Numbered from the stretch's first letter, positions 15,140 to 21,899 are shown. The stretch is 44,616 nt of DNA from Paulinella micropora (GCA_009731375.1 BJOX01000144.1:462947-507562), one strand, 5' to 3'. Numbers and translations are program-made. Notes: generated from the letters alone by a model not told the origin.

Positions 15140-15432
15140 CCTTTCTTTCTTTCTCTCTCTCTCTCTCTCTCTCTCCTCTCTTCTCTCTCTCTCTCTCTCT
15201 CTCTCCCTTTCTTTCTCTCTCTCTCTCTCTCCCTTTCTCTCTCTCTCTCTCTATTTTTATTTCTACTCTTATCTCCTTCTATTGATTTGCTTTTCCTTGT
15301 ATGATGACAGAGTACATTATTCTATCAATCTATCTATCTATCTATCTATATGATAGCGGCTATGTTATCCCCTGCCGCCCGGTTGAACAACGGATTGGTA
15401 AACACTTATTTATCTACCTATCTATTTATCTA

Positions 15433-15472
<40 letters not shown>

Positions 15473-15543
15473 CCCANNNNNNNNNNTATTCTGTACTCGT
15501 CCTTTTCTATCTATCTAACTATCTAACTATCTATATATCTATC

Positions 15544-15574
<31 letters not shown>

Positions 15575-15578
15575 CTAT

Positions 15579-15620
<42 letters not shown>

Positions 15621-16087
15621 CACTCACTTACTTACTTACTTACTTACTTACTCACTTACTCACTTACTCACTTACTTACTTACTTACTTACTTACTCACT
15701 TACTCACTTATTTACTTATTTCCTCACTCACTTACTCACTCACTCACTCACTTACCTACTTACCTACTTACTCTCTCACTTACTTGCTAACCTACTTACC
15801 TACTTACTCACTCACTTACTTACTTACCTACTTACTTACTTACTTACTTACTCACCTACCTACTTACTCACCCACTTACTTACTTACTGTCATGCATACA
15901 TACATTCAGGTCGGGTGCAATACAGAAGAAGCCCGTTCAAGGCCGTTCAAGAGAGCCTTGACTGGCTTACTCATTCACGTACTTACTCATTCACTTACTC
16001 GCTTACTGACTCATTCAGGCCGGGGCCAATACAGCAGAAAGTCTTATCTTTGAGTCCCAGGCCGTTCAAGAAGAAAGCCCGCAGGAG

Positions 16088-16178
<91 letters not shown>

Positions 16179-16547
16179 NNNNNNNNNNTTGTTGCTTTTG
16201 TTATTGTTGTGTAGAGGTTGTTGTGTACCATTAGGTTTTGAAAGTCTGTGTGTGGTTTATGTATGTTGTCTAATAGGTTGTAGTTGAGGTCACCTACTAC
16301 TGTTATTGTGCTTGTAGGCGTTTTGTGTAGTATGCTGTTTATGTTATTTTGTAGTTCATGCATGAATTATTTGTCTATGAGTGGGCGTCTATACATACCT
16401 ATTATTGTGTGTATTGGTTTGTTTTTAAGTTTATTGTCATATATTCTTAGTGTTAGTGGAGTTTTGCTATATTTCTCTCTCTCTCTCTTTCTCTCTCGCT
16501 CTCTCTCTCTCTCTCTCGATCTCTCTATCTCTCTCTCTCTCTCTCTC

Positions 16548-16583
<36 letters not shown>

Positions 16584-16632
16584 NNNNNNNNNNNNNNNNN
16601 NNNNNNNNNNNNNNTCTCTCTCTCTCTCTTTC

Positions 16633-16670
<38 letters not shown>

Positions 16671-16675
16671 CCTCC

Positions 16676-16706
<31 letters not shown>

Positions 16707-16765
16707 CTTCTCTCTCTCGCTCTCACGATTGAGTTCAAGGCCGTTCAAGAGAGCTCGCAGGGGTC

Positions 16766-16849
<84 letters not shown>

Positions 16850-16898
16850 ACACACACACACCATTGAGTTCAAGGCCGTTCAAGAGAGCCCGCAGAGG

Positions 16899-16957
<59 letters not shown>

Positions 16958-17143
16958 CACTCATACACAGTCATACACACACGCACACTCGCTCTCTCTT
17001 TCTCCCTCTCTCTTTCTGTCTCACTCACTCACTCACACACACACTCTCTCTCTCTCTGTTGTTTTTCTTTTTCTTGGTCTTTACTTTTTGCGCCTGTTTG
17101 TGTATGAATATCTGTGCGCTTGTAATTTCTATCTATCTATCTT

Positions 17144-17180
<37 letters not shown>

Positions 17181-17445
17181 ATGTGCGTTAGTACATATTT
17201 ATCCATCTATCTGTCTATCTATCTATCTATCGAACTATCAATCTATATGTCTGTCTATACAGGCTTCACTCTGTCAGTCCAAAAACAATAAGAGATCACA
17301 TAGTGTCGTTAGTACATGTTTATCTATCTATCTATCTATCGGTCTATCGATCAATCTATATGTCTGTCTATACAGGCTTCACTCTGTCAATCCAAAGAAC
17401 AATAAGATCACATAGTGTCGTTAGTACATGTTTATCTATCTATCC

Positions 17446-17478
<33 letters not shown>

Positions 17479-18400
17479 CCTATCTATCTACCTACCTACC
17501 TATCTATCTTTCTTTCTATCTATCTATCTACCTATCTATCTATCTATCTATCGATCTATCAATCTATATGTCTGTCTATACAGGCTTCATTCTGTCAGTC
17601 CAAAGAACAATAAGAGATCACATAGTGTCGTTAGTTCATATTTATCTATCTATCCATCTATTTATCTATCTATCTATCTACCTACCTGTCTACCTACCTA
17701 CCTATTTATCTTTCTTTCTATCTATCTATCTATCTATCTATTTATCTACCTATCTATCTATCGATCTATCAATCTATATGTCTGTCTATACAGGCTTCAC
17801 TCTGTCAGTCCAAAGAATAATAAGAGATCACATAGTGTCGTTAGTTCATATTTATTCATCTATCTATCTATCTATCTATCTGGTTTTTTTTGAAATGGGT
17901 ACCATCTGTCGACAGACAGAGAATTAGGGGATGGTGTGGGTGTGCTGGGCCCGTGGTGGGGTGCCTTATGTGTGCCTAGCCATACGCCTATGAGTCACAT
18001 GCCGAAATAGCGACGGGAAGCACAATCCTGTTCCCTCAGGGTGCCCTTTCTCGCTTGTTGAGCCCGGAATAAAACCCACAGTGCTCTGTCGGTTTATACT
18101 AGACTGTCGAACAGTCTCGAAACTCCATCTGCTTACTGGGTCCTCTGTAATGGAGGTGGGAGCTCGTTCTGCAAGGGGCGCTTATGGAACGAGCCCTGGC
18201 CCCGCCTGGTACTAGGGAGGTTTGGTATCGCCTGTATCAGTCCCTTCCGTGCAAACATCACGGCTTAGCTGGGCATCGGGTTAATACTTTACCCACAGAC
18301 TTCCTTGGTTGACGAAATCAGAAGCTCCTTTTTTCTGACATTAGTCGATATCTCATCTATTTATCTATCTATCTATCTATCTATCTACCTATCTACAAAC

Positions 18401-18435
<35 letters not shown>

Positions 18436-18637
18436 CCTATCTATCTATATATCTGTCTATACAGGCTTCACTCAGTCCAAAGAACAATAAGAGATCACAT
18501 AGTGTCGTTTGTACATGTTTATCTATCTGTCCTATCTATCTATCTATCGATTCATCAATCTATACGTCTGTCTATACAGGCTTCACTCTGTCAGTCCCAA
18601 GAACAATAAGAGATCACATAGTGTCGTTAGTGCATGT

Positions 18638-18683
<46 letters not shown>

Positions 18684-18828
18684 GTCTATCTATCTATCTA
18701 TCTATCTATCTACCTACCTATCTATCTATCTATCTATCTGTCTATCAATCTATATGTCTGTCTCTACAGGCTTCAATCTGTCAGTCCAAAGATCAATAAG
18801 AGATCACATAGTGTCGTTAGTACATGTG

Positions 18829-18904
<76 letters not shown>

Positions 18905-20257
18905 CATCTATCTATCTATCTATGTATCTATCTATCTACCTATCTATCTATCAATCTATATGTCTGTCTGTACAGGCTTCAATCTGTCAGTCCAAAGAAC
19001 AATAAGAGATCACATAGTGTGACCATTCATGTCTCAAAGGTAATAACAAGTATGTATGGTATGTTATGTATGTTATGTATTATGTATGCATGTATGCATG
19101 CATGTATGTATGTATGTATGTATGTACAATAAGAGATCACATAGTGTGACCATTCATGTCTCAAAGGTAATAACAAGTATGTATGTTATGTATGTTATGT
19201 ATGTATGTATGTATGTATGTGTGTATTTATGTATGTATGTGTATGTACAATAAGAGATCACATAGTGTGACTATTCATGTCTCAAAGGTAATAACAAGTA
19301 TGTATGTTATGTATGTTATGTATGTTATGTATGTATGTATGTATGTATGTGTATGTATGTATGTATGTGTATGTATAATAAGAGATCACATAGTGTGACC
19401 ATTCATGTCTCAAAGGTAATAACAAGTATGTATGTTATTTTATGTGTGTATGTATGTATGTATGTGTGTTTGTATGTTATGTATGTATGTATGATGACTA
19501 TTCATGTCTCCAAGGTAATAACAAGTATGTATGCTATATATGCTATATATGTATGTATGTATGTATTCATGTATGTATGTATGTATGTATGTGTGTGTGT
19601 GTATGTATGTATGTATGTATGTATGTACAATAAGAGATCACATAGTGTGACCATTCATGTCTCAAAGGTAATAACAAGTATGTATGTTATTTTATGTGTG
19701 TATGTATGTATGTATGTATGTATGTATGTATGGTGACATACATACTTTTTATTATCTTGGAGACATGAATAGTCACCATACATAGTATTACATACATACA
19801 TACATACCTACATACATACATACATGCTTTTTATTACCTTGGAGACATGAATGTATGTATGGTGACTATTCATGTCTCCAAGGTAATAACAAGAATGTAT
19901 GTTATTGTTGTATGTATGTATGTATGTATATACAATAAGAGATCACATAGTGTGACCATTCATGTCTCCAAGGTAATAACAAGTATGTATGCTATGTATG
20001 TTATGTATGTATGTATGTAATGTATGTGTATGTATTTGTGTGTATGTGTATGTATGTGTGTGTATGTATGTATGTATGTATGCATGTATGTATGTATGTA
20101 TGTATGTGTGGGTGTATGAATGTATACATGTATGCATGTATGTGTGTATGTGTATGTATGTATGTATATATGTATCTGTGTCTATTCATGCCGCTAAGGT
20201 CACAATAATTATGTATGTATATGTGTATATGTGTATGTATGTATGCATGCATGTATG

Positions 20258-20288
<31 letters not shown>

Positions 20289-20355
20289 TGTATGTAGGTT
20301 GACAAGGAAGGAGAAGGACGTAGCCCTTCTGTCGCAAGGATTTCATACCACACAT

Positions 20356-20357
<2 letters not shown>
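1423..20357 (+). CDS. Gene A: split gene for a single-pass membrane PDZ-domain protein (spliced model, 5' end outside window)
   Basis: Thirteen exon-like islands on the + strand are bounded by AG and GT and join in one frame at almost every junction. In order they encode a Ser/Asn-rich stretch, one transmembrane helix followed by a basic stretch, a charged linker, a GAANPFG-type 13-residue tandem repeat, a PDZ domain split over A5 to A9, and a basic tail ending in TAA. PDZ marks seen directly: the RPLGVILE carboxylate-loop/strand, VGDQVVGIQ, the helix around MQQFK, and the closing strand FSLEIRR. PDZ domains bind C-terminal peptides of partner proteins, so an adaptor role under a membrane is inferred. 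Total about 330-380 residues, incomplete at the N terminus. Weak points are A4 (optional), A7/A8 (frameshifted or ambiguous) and A11 (spread over copies). It could be a decaying gene rather than an active one. Confidence 0.6.
1485..2704 (+). repeat. (TATC)n intron A1-A2 with 5' echoes of exon A2
   Basis: Mostly TATC with TACC variants and a GATA block at about 2224-2355. Partial copies of the start of A2 occur near 1790, 1865, 2013, 2176, 2357 and 2534. The last is nearly intact (CGTTTTCAACAGTTGAG... GGGCTTTTCCCCTGT) and breaks into TATC where A2 would continue. Similarity falls with distance from A2. Confidence 0.7.
2705..2848 (+). CDS. Gene A exon A2: transmembrane segment plus basic cytoplasmic stretch
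   Basis: The acceptor is TTCCATATGTATTCTTGTAG and the donor is GACAG followed by GTAGAT. Read in the phase left by A1, the 48 residues begin [11 protein letters not shown], continue into a strongly hydrophobic run ([15 protein letters not shown]) and end in a basic stretch ([17 protein letters not shown]). This is a textbook single-pass helix with a positive-inside flank, which would place the later PDZ exons in the cytoplasm. No stop in frame. It ends with AG, completed to AGA (Arg) by A3. Confidence 0.7.
2849..3510 (+). repeat. (GATA)n with 3' echoes of exon A2
   Basis: GATA and GGTA repeats carry copies of the donor end of A2: 2889-2918 repeats CGAGCGAGTTTCAATAAAG up to the donor, and 3358-3385 is a diverged copy (TTTTCAATAAAGACCGG). 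A further remnant lies at about 4110. These keep the donor side, the reverse of the upstream echoes. CATA repeats with fragments such as GGAGACAGAGATAC follow to about 3500. Confidence 0.7.
3511..3567. repeat. (TA)n dinucleotide tract
   Basis: Nearly pure TA repeat beside the non-repetitive island that follows. Confidence 0.9.
3568..4080. other. Non-microsatellite island, probable transposon remnant
   Basis: About 500 bp of unique-looking sequence in the A2-A3 intron. It contains a direct duplication of about 40 bp (TTGCGGAAACGCAACC at about 3700 and 3745) and three variants of GACGGGCGATCC near 3875, 3967 and 4053, two of them followed by TGTCATATTC. No long open frame and no recognisable domain. 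The internal repeats suggest a decayed mobile element, class unknown. Confidence 0.45.
4081..5588 (+). repeat. Echo array of exon A3 in (CATA)n with 268-bp higher-order unit
   Basis: About eight copies of the start of A3 (core TTGGATTTATTGAAAGAGAT) occur near 4335, 4443, 4591, 4711, 4859, 4979, 5121 and 5265. They are separated by CATA repeats and a second conserved motif, TTAAAATGTACGGGTAC. Two adjacent units form a 268-bp block that is tandemly duplicated almost perfectly (about 4441-4708 and 4709-4976). (TA)n and (TG)n tracts at 5355-5480 precede the exon. Confidence 0.8.
5589..5673 (+). CDS. Gene A exon A3 (charged linker)
   Basis: The acceptor is ATATGTTGTAG; the likely donor is CCTTTG before GTCCCT. 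In the phase left by A2 the first A completes AGA, then [18 protein letters not shown] and [10 protein letters not shown] follow without a stop, ending in phase 0. The highly charged sequence looks like a cytoplasmic linker. A weak donor-side echo lies at about 5915-5951 (CTACCCTTGGTC). No domain recognised. Confidence 0.55.
5674..6225 (+). repeat. (TATC)n intron sequence with short diverged islands
   Basis: TATC repeats are interrupted at about 5910-5950 (donor-side echo of A3) and at 6056-6125 (about 70 bp of low-repeat sequence). No exon is supported. Confidence 0.7.
6290..6460 (+). repeat. 25-bp minisatellite, about seven copies
   Basis: The unit resembles TTCCGAGGCTATGTTGTTGT plus GTGGG, with copies starting near 6291, 6316, 6341, 6366, 6391, 6414 and 6438. 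A related piece, GGGTTTCGAGGC, occurs inside the adjoining candidate exon A4 (about 6526), so this may be an echo array of that exon. Confidence 0.8.
6472..6606 (+). CDS. Candidate gene A exon A4 (optional)
   Basis: The possible acceptor is TTGTTTTTTATAAG and the donor CCCCT before GTGAGTACC, a near-consensus 5' splice site. The 135 nt are open in phase 0 to phase 0 (begins [16 protein letters not shown]), which fits between A3 and A5. A3 and A5 also join in frame without it, so it may be alternative or not real. Confidence 0.3.
6846..7850. repeat. (TA)n followed by (TATATG/CATATG)n hexanucleotide array
   Basis: A TA tract at 6846-6924 contacts a short island at 6927-6953 that resembles the start of A5 (GCAGCATGGCCACGGTGCAA). 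About 890 bp of TATATG, CATATG and GTATATG repeats follow. Very low complexity; nothing coding. Confidence 0.9.
7851..8522 (+). repeat. Microsatellite intron with 5' echoes of exon A5, one inverted
   Basis: Near 8138-8172 the + strand has ATGGCTTCGCAGCA, matching ATGGCTACGCAGCA at the start of A5. Near 7852-7886 the same module lies inverted (GCTACGAAGGCATCAACATG). The rest is TATACA, TAGATA and TATC repeats, plus a small island at about 8330-8450. Confidence 0.6.
8523..8801 (+). CDS. Gene A exon A5: Gly/Ala/Ser-rich repeat and first half of PDZ domain
   Basis: The clearest exon in the window. The acceptor is CTACCTTTACCTCTTTCGCAG and the donor is GCACAG before GTATCT. It is 279 nt, phase 0 to 0, with no stop. 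Residues about 13-38 hold two in-frame copies of a 13-residue unit ([12 protein letters not shown] plus a residue). A His/Asp-rich segment follows ([13 protein letters not shown]), then [18 protein letters not shown] and [18 protein letters not shown] fits the carboxylate-binding loop and second strand of a PDZ domain. The exon has GC-rich, codon-like composition unlike its TATC surroundings. It is joined in frame by A3 (or A4) and A6. Confidence 0.75.
8802..9240 (+). repeat. TATC/TATA intron with 3' echoes of exon A5
   Basis: AAGATTGAAGAAGTC from the end of A5 recurs at about 9104-9121 and, without AAG, at 9077. In the first case it is split by a TATC tract and resumes as CGAGGGTGATATAC at about 9166-9180. 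A further copy (AAGTGGAGGGTGGAATAC) is at about 9519. These keep the donor half of A5. Between them are TATATA and TATC repeats. Confidence 0.65.
9241..9470. other. Unique island in intron A5-A6
   Basis: About 230 bp without microsatellite, including AAGTTCCCCGCTTTTCGCGG and two GGCCGGAA motifs (about 9370 and 9432). No exon fits the A5-A6 phase and no domain is recognised. Possibly a mobile-element remnant. Confidence 0.4.
9471..12571 (+). repeat. Large echo array of exon A6 in (TATATC)n
   Basis: About 25 partial copies of the start of A6 are embedded in a TATATC hexanucleotide array. From 9.7 to 11.5 kb two forms tend to alternate: CCGTGATGGTCGGCGACCAG (readable as AVMVGDQ) and CCTTAAAGTCGCAATTAG (decayed). 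From 11.55 to 12.53 kb a third, more uniform form takes over (CATCCTTCCAAAGCCTTGAA) with units of about 110-130 bp. All keep the acceptor side (CATCCTGCCGAAGCC) and lose the rest of the exon. The real exon follows at the right end. Confidence 0.8.
12572..12619 (+). CDS. Gene A exon A6: central PDZ strand
   Basis: 48 nt, phase 0 to 0, acceptor ATCTACATAG, donor ATTCAG before GTTTGT. It encodes [16 protein letters not shown]. The VGDQVVGI core is the hallmark GD-I-hydrophobic segment of PDZ domains and continues the strand begun in A5. The best upstream echoes read [13 protein letters not shown], so the frame is conserved in several copies. Confidence 0.7.
12620..13321. repeat. Mixed microsatellites between A6 and A7
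   Basis: TATC and TATATC repeats (with a small echo at about 12770-12790), then a GTT/GGT block (about 12848-12930), an (AGT)n trinucleotide block (about 12934-13149) and an AT-only block built on TATTATATAT (about 13150-13310). No coding sequence. Confidence 0.85.
13322..13365 (+). CDS. Gene A exon A7 (PDZ turn and helix), one-base frameshift
   Basis: The acceptor is GTGTCTACAG and the donor AAAG before GTATTA. In phase 0 it reads VHGSTLK, a good continuation of GDQVVGIQ. It then runs out of frame, because this copy has AAGGACAAACG where a sister copy has a GGGACGAGCG-type sequence. With 45 instead of 44 nt the exon would be phase 0 to 0 and join A9. So either this copy is broken or the working exon is spliced from another copy of the array. 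Confidence 0.45.
13366..14843 (+). repeat. Echo array of exon A7/A8: repeated 24-nt mini-exon units
   Basis: About nine units follow A7 at roughly 110-160 bp spacing (cores near 13665, 13788, 13912, 14027, 14157, 14316, 14437, 14584, 14708). Each has the core GGACAAACGATGCAACAT, then TTAAAG, followed by GTATTAATGTATGTATG and a TATC tract. Most cores sit between TTGAG or TTGAAG and GTATTA, so each looks like a 24-nt exon with AG and GT ends in phase 0 (GQTMQHLK). The TATC lengths vary and the cores hardly do. Confidence 0.8.
13398..13572 (+). mobile_element. Ty1/copia retrotransposon fragment (integrase-RT junction of pol)
   Basis: An open stretch reads [20 protein letters not shown], later [20 protein letters not shown]. 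This matches the conserved region after the copia integrase core, with its GKKP-HLR-FGC and GY-YRVWD-KVI motifs. Only about 58 codons are present; LTRs, protease and reverse transcriptase are absent. It interrupts one unit of the A7/A8 echo array between GCAG and a CTCTAC-type sequence, and GCAG stands on both sides. Known from the family: this part of pol has no separate catalytic role. Confidence 0.8.
14844..14875 (+). CDS. Gene A exon A8 (PDZ helix), donor uncertain
   Basis: The acceptor is CTATCTCCTTCAG. It reads [10 protein letters not shown], the amphipathic helix expected in a PDZ domain after the GD-containing strand. Compared with the array units it has coding-like substitutions (CGAGCG for CAAACG, CAGCAG for CAACAT). 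The only GT nearby is in GATGTATC, which would leave the wrong phase for A9, so the exact junction is unresolved. It and A7 may be two halves of one ancestral exon. Confidence 0.4.
14876..14991 (+). repeat. (TATC)n/(TACC)n intron A8-A9
   Basis: Short tetranucleotide intron ending TATTCATTCAG. No other content. Confidence 0.8.
14992..15052 (+). CDS. Gene A exon A9: last PDZ helix and strand
   Basis: 61 nt, acceptor CCTATTCATTCAG, donor AAGGAG before GTATGA. It reads [20 protein letters not shown]. The final helix followed by FSLEIRR is the usual end of a PDZ domain. The frame is phase 0 at the start, matching A6 or a repaired A7/A8, and phase 1 at the end. Confidence 0.7.
15053..15310 (+). 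repeat. (CT)n-rich intron A9-A10
   Basis: CT repeats with CTTT and CCCTTT variants. The last 40 bases are a good acceptor region (ATTGATTTGCTTTTCCTTGT, then ATGATGACAG). Confidence 0.85.
15311..15397 (+). CDS. Gene A exon A10, containing an in-frame TATC tract
   Basis: The acceptor is TGATGACAG and the donor GGATTG before GTAAAC. Starting in phase 1 from A9 (G joined to AG gives Glu) the frame is open throughout: [19 protein letters not shown], then [11 protein letters not shown]. The middle third is the TATC repeat itself, translated without a stop. Either a microsatellite has become coding or the true acceptor is the internal ATGATAG. Ends in phase 1. Confidence 0.5.
15398..15909. repeat. 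(TATC)n, poly(T), a 10-N gap and a (TTAC)n block
   Basis: A poly(T) run of about 37 bases (15436-15472) leads into the gap at 15477-15486. Then come TATC repeats and about 310 bp of CTTA/CTCA tetranucleotide repeat. Nothing coding. Confidence 0.9.
15910..16897 (+). CDS. Gene A exon A11, represented by four partial copies
   Basis: Copy 1 (15910 to about 15966, acceptor ACATTCAG) continues the A10 frame as [19 protein letters not shown]. Copy 2 (16019 to about 16087, acceptor TCATTCAG) is longer but shifted. Copies 3 (16731-16762) and 4 (16866-16897) keep the donor half (FKAVQESPQ) and end AGAG before GTCTCT in phase 2, which fits A12. No single copy has both good ends in one frame, so the working exon cannot be fixed; the span includes a LINE fragment and CT repeats. 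Confidence 0.4.
16088..16188. repeat. (CT)n, poly(T) and a 10-N gap
   Basis: CT repeat, a T run of 48 bases (16131-16178), then N at 16179-16188. Confidence 0.9.
16189..16475 (-). pseudogene. Fragment of a non-LTR retrotransposon (LINE) endonuclease, with a stop
   Basis: On the - strand the translation contains [12 protein letters not shown], one in-frame TAA (16367-16369), then [13 protein letters not shown] and [13 protein letters not shown] followed by TTITKAT. The order Y-R-P, a helix, then V-V-G-D-x-N matches the exonuclease-endonuclease-phosphatase nicking domain of LINEs. The fragment is cut by the gap at 16188 and by CT repeats near 16475. It is antisense to gene A, in the region of the A11 copies. 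The clade cannot be assigned from this length. Confidence 0.8.
16476..17120 (+). repeat. (CT)n block with A11 echoes and a 31-N gap
   Basis: CT and CTTT repeats flank N at 16584-16614, the two A11 donor-side echoes, a CA tract and CACT variants. A short island at 17059-17120 (TTTTTGCGCCTGTTTGTG) shows nothing recognisable. Confidence 0.85.
17121..18975 (+). repeat. 5' echo array of exon A12 in (TATC)n
   Basis: About seven copies of the acceptor side of A12 lie near 17260, 17380, 17583, 17793, 18465, 18578 and 18768. Each starts CTATACAGGCTTCACTCTGT, runs through AATAAGAGATCACATAGTGT, then diverges to CGTTAGTACATGTTTATC and a TATC tract. The array is interrupted by one R480 element. Confidence 0.85.
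17883..18357 (+). mobile_element. R480 dispersed repeat, longest copy
   Basis: About 475 bp, not microsatellite, found six times in the window. Sense strand here: starts near TTTTTTGAAATGGGTACC, contains a hairpin (AGACTGT/ACAGTCT at about 18100-18117), and ends GACATTAGTCGATATCTCATC running straight into TATC. A frame reads [10 protein letters not shown] and [17 protein letters not shown] in several copies but has no known domain. The class is unknown. The constant 3' end and variable 5' ends in other copies resemble 5'-truncated retroposons. Confidence 0.65.
18976..19039 (+). CDS. Gene A exon A12 (basic tail segment)
   Basis: 64 nt, acceptor CTGTCTGTACAG, donor TCAAAG before GTAATA. After one base that completes AGG with A11, it reads [20 protein letters not shown] and a Lys, ending in phase 0. 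It is the only place where the 5' half (shared with the left array) and the 3' half (shared with the right array) are both present. That identifies it as the founder exon. Confidence 0.65.
19040..20297 (+). repeat. 3' echo array of exon A12 in (TATG)n, with inverted copies
   Basis: Direct copies of the donor half (AATAAGAGATCACATAGTGT, ACCATTCATGTCTCAAAGGT) occur near 19127, 19247, 19377, 19496 (short), 19627, 19862 (short) and 19932, with a diverged one at 20178. Two inverted copies lie at about 19745-19780 and 19828-19852; the second forms a near-palindrome with the direct copy at 19862. The spacer is TATG, unlike the TATC spacer left of the exon. Confidence 0.85.
20298..20357 (+). CDS. Gene A exon A13, terminal, with stop
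   Basis: The acceptor is the end of a TATG tract, GTATGTAG. In phase 0 from A12 it reads [19 protein letters not shown] and stops at TAA (20355-20357). GATA repeat follows at once, with no AATAAA seen within about 300 bp. The exact in-frame join supports it as the 3' coding end of gene A. Confidence 0.55.
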
Positions 20358-20422
<65 letters not shown>

Positions 20423-20478
20423 GGAGAAGGACGTAGCCCTTCTGTCGCAAGGATTTCATACCACACATAAGACAGATT

Positions 20479-20555
<77 letters not shown>

Positions 20556-20576
20556 ATAGATAGGTAGGTAGGTAGG

Positions 20577-20653
<77 letters not shown>
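20358..20653 (+). repeat. (GATA)n with an echo of exon A13
   Basis: GATA repeats contain one partial copy of A13 at 20423-20470 (GGAGAAGGACGTAGCCCTTC, ending in the same TAA). The copy is nearly identical to the exon apart from its missing first residues, so it is recent. Confidence 0.85.
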
Positions 20654-20670
20654 GATCAGGACGCACCACT

Positions 20671-20672
20671 AA

Positions 20673-20734
<62 letters not shown>

Positions 20735-20879
20735 ATATGTATATTATATATATATATACATATATATAAAATGATGATGATGATGATTATGATTATGATG
20801 ATTATGATGATGATGATTATGATGAGGATGATTATGATGAGGATGATGACAACGGTCAGCAGCAGCAGCAGTAGTAGTT

Positions 20880-20955
<76 letters not shown>
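20671..20955. repeat. (TA)n, (GAT)n and (AGT)n tracts
   Basis: TA and TATG repeats to about 20768, then GAT/GATTAT repeats to about 20855, then (AGT)n to 20955. No coding content. Confidence 0.9.
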
Positions 20956-21017
20956 CAATCCGGTGAGAGGGTTTAAACGGTTATCGAACACTTGATAGAA
21001 ATACTCTATTAATTTAT

Positions 21018-21602
21018 TGAGGGAAGCTGAATCTCACATAGTTTTAACATCACATAAAAGCATTCACTGCCAATTACCTAGGTAATTACCCTTGTTGTGG
21101 TTAGCTTCCCGGGGAAATTCCGAAATTCAGGGAATTTCCCCGGGAAGCCAACCACATCAAGGGTAATTACCTGGGTGATTGGCGGTGAATGCTTTTATGT
21201 GTGAGGGAAGCTGAACCTCACATAGTTTTAACATCACATAAAAGCATTCACTGCCAATTACCTAGGTAATTACCCTTGCTGTGGTTAGCTTCCCGGGGAA
21301 ATTCCGAAATTCAGGGAATTTCCCCGGGAAGCCAACCACATCAAGGGTAATTACCTGGGTGATTGGCGGTGAATGCTTTTATGTGTGAGGGAAGCTGAAC
21401 CTCACATAGTTTTAACATCACATAAAAGCATTCACTGCCAATTACCTAGGTAATTACCCTTGCTGTGGTTAGCTTCCCGGGGAAATTCCGAAATTCAGGG
21501 AATTTCCCCGGGAAGCCAACCACATCAAGGGTAATTACCTGGGTGATTGGCGGTGAATGCTTTTATGTGTGAGGGAAGCTGAACCTCACATAATTTTAAC
21601 AT
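21018..21602 (+). mobile_element. Three tandem copies of a 151-bp palindromic MITE (184-bp period)
   Basis: Palindromes at 21051-21201, 21235-21385 and 21419-21569 begin CACATAAAAGCATTCACTGC and end in the reverse complement, GCTTTTATGTG. Inverted similarity runs to a small centre near CCGAAATTCAGG. A 33-bp spacer (TGAGGGAAGCTGAACCTC...) stands between and outside the copies, four times in all, so a block of palindrome plus spacer was duplicated twice. The three copies are almost identical. There is no transposase frame, so the element is non-autonomous. Confidence 0.85.
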
Positions 21603-21691
21603 TAAGGGTCGAAGAAGAAATATAGTTTTGACATGAGTATAAGGAAAATAGTATATTTTTACATTTTTAACGGCAGACTCTGATCGGATAC

Positions 21692-21742
21692 ATTAAAGTA
21701 TTATTCGCTTCTATCTATCTATCTATTAAAGTATTATTCGCT
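21692..21742. repeat. 18-bp direct repeat flanking a short TATC tract
   Basis: ATTAAAGTATTATTCGCT occurs at 21692-21709 and again, identical, at 21725-21742, with about four TATC units between. It is the smallest example of unique sequence duplicated together with a tetranucleotide tract. Confidence 0.9.
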
Positions 21743-21771
21743 GGCAAGTTATAGCCCTGACGACTTCTATA

Positions 21772-21812
<41 letters not shown>

Positions 21813-21844
21813 CTCTCTCTCTCTCACACACACACACACCGCCC

Positions 21845-21899
<55 letters not shown>

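Noticed and set aside
17883-18357. R480 as ribosomal, mitochondrial or snRNA sequence
   Set aside because: I could not match it to any conserved RNA core, and its variable 5' truncation fits a mobile repeat better.
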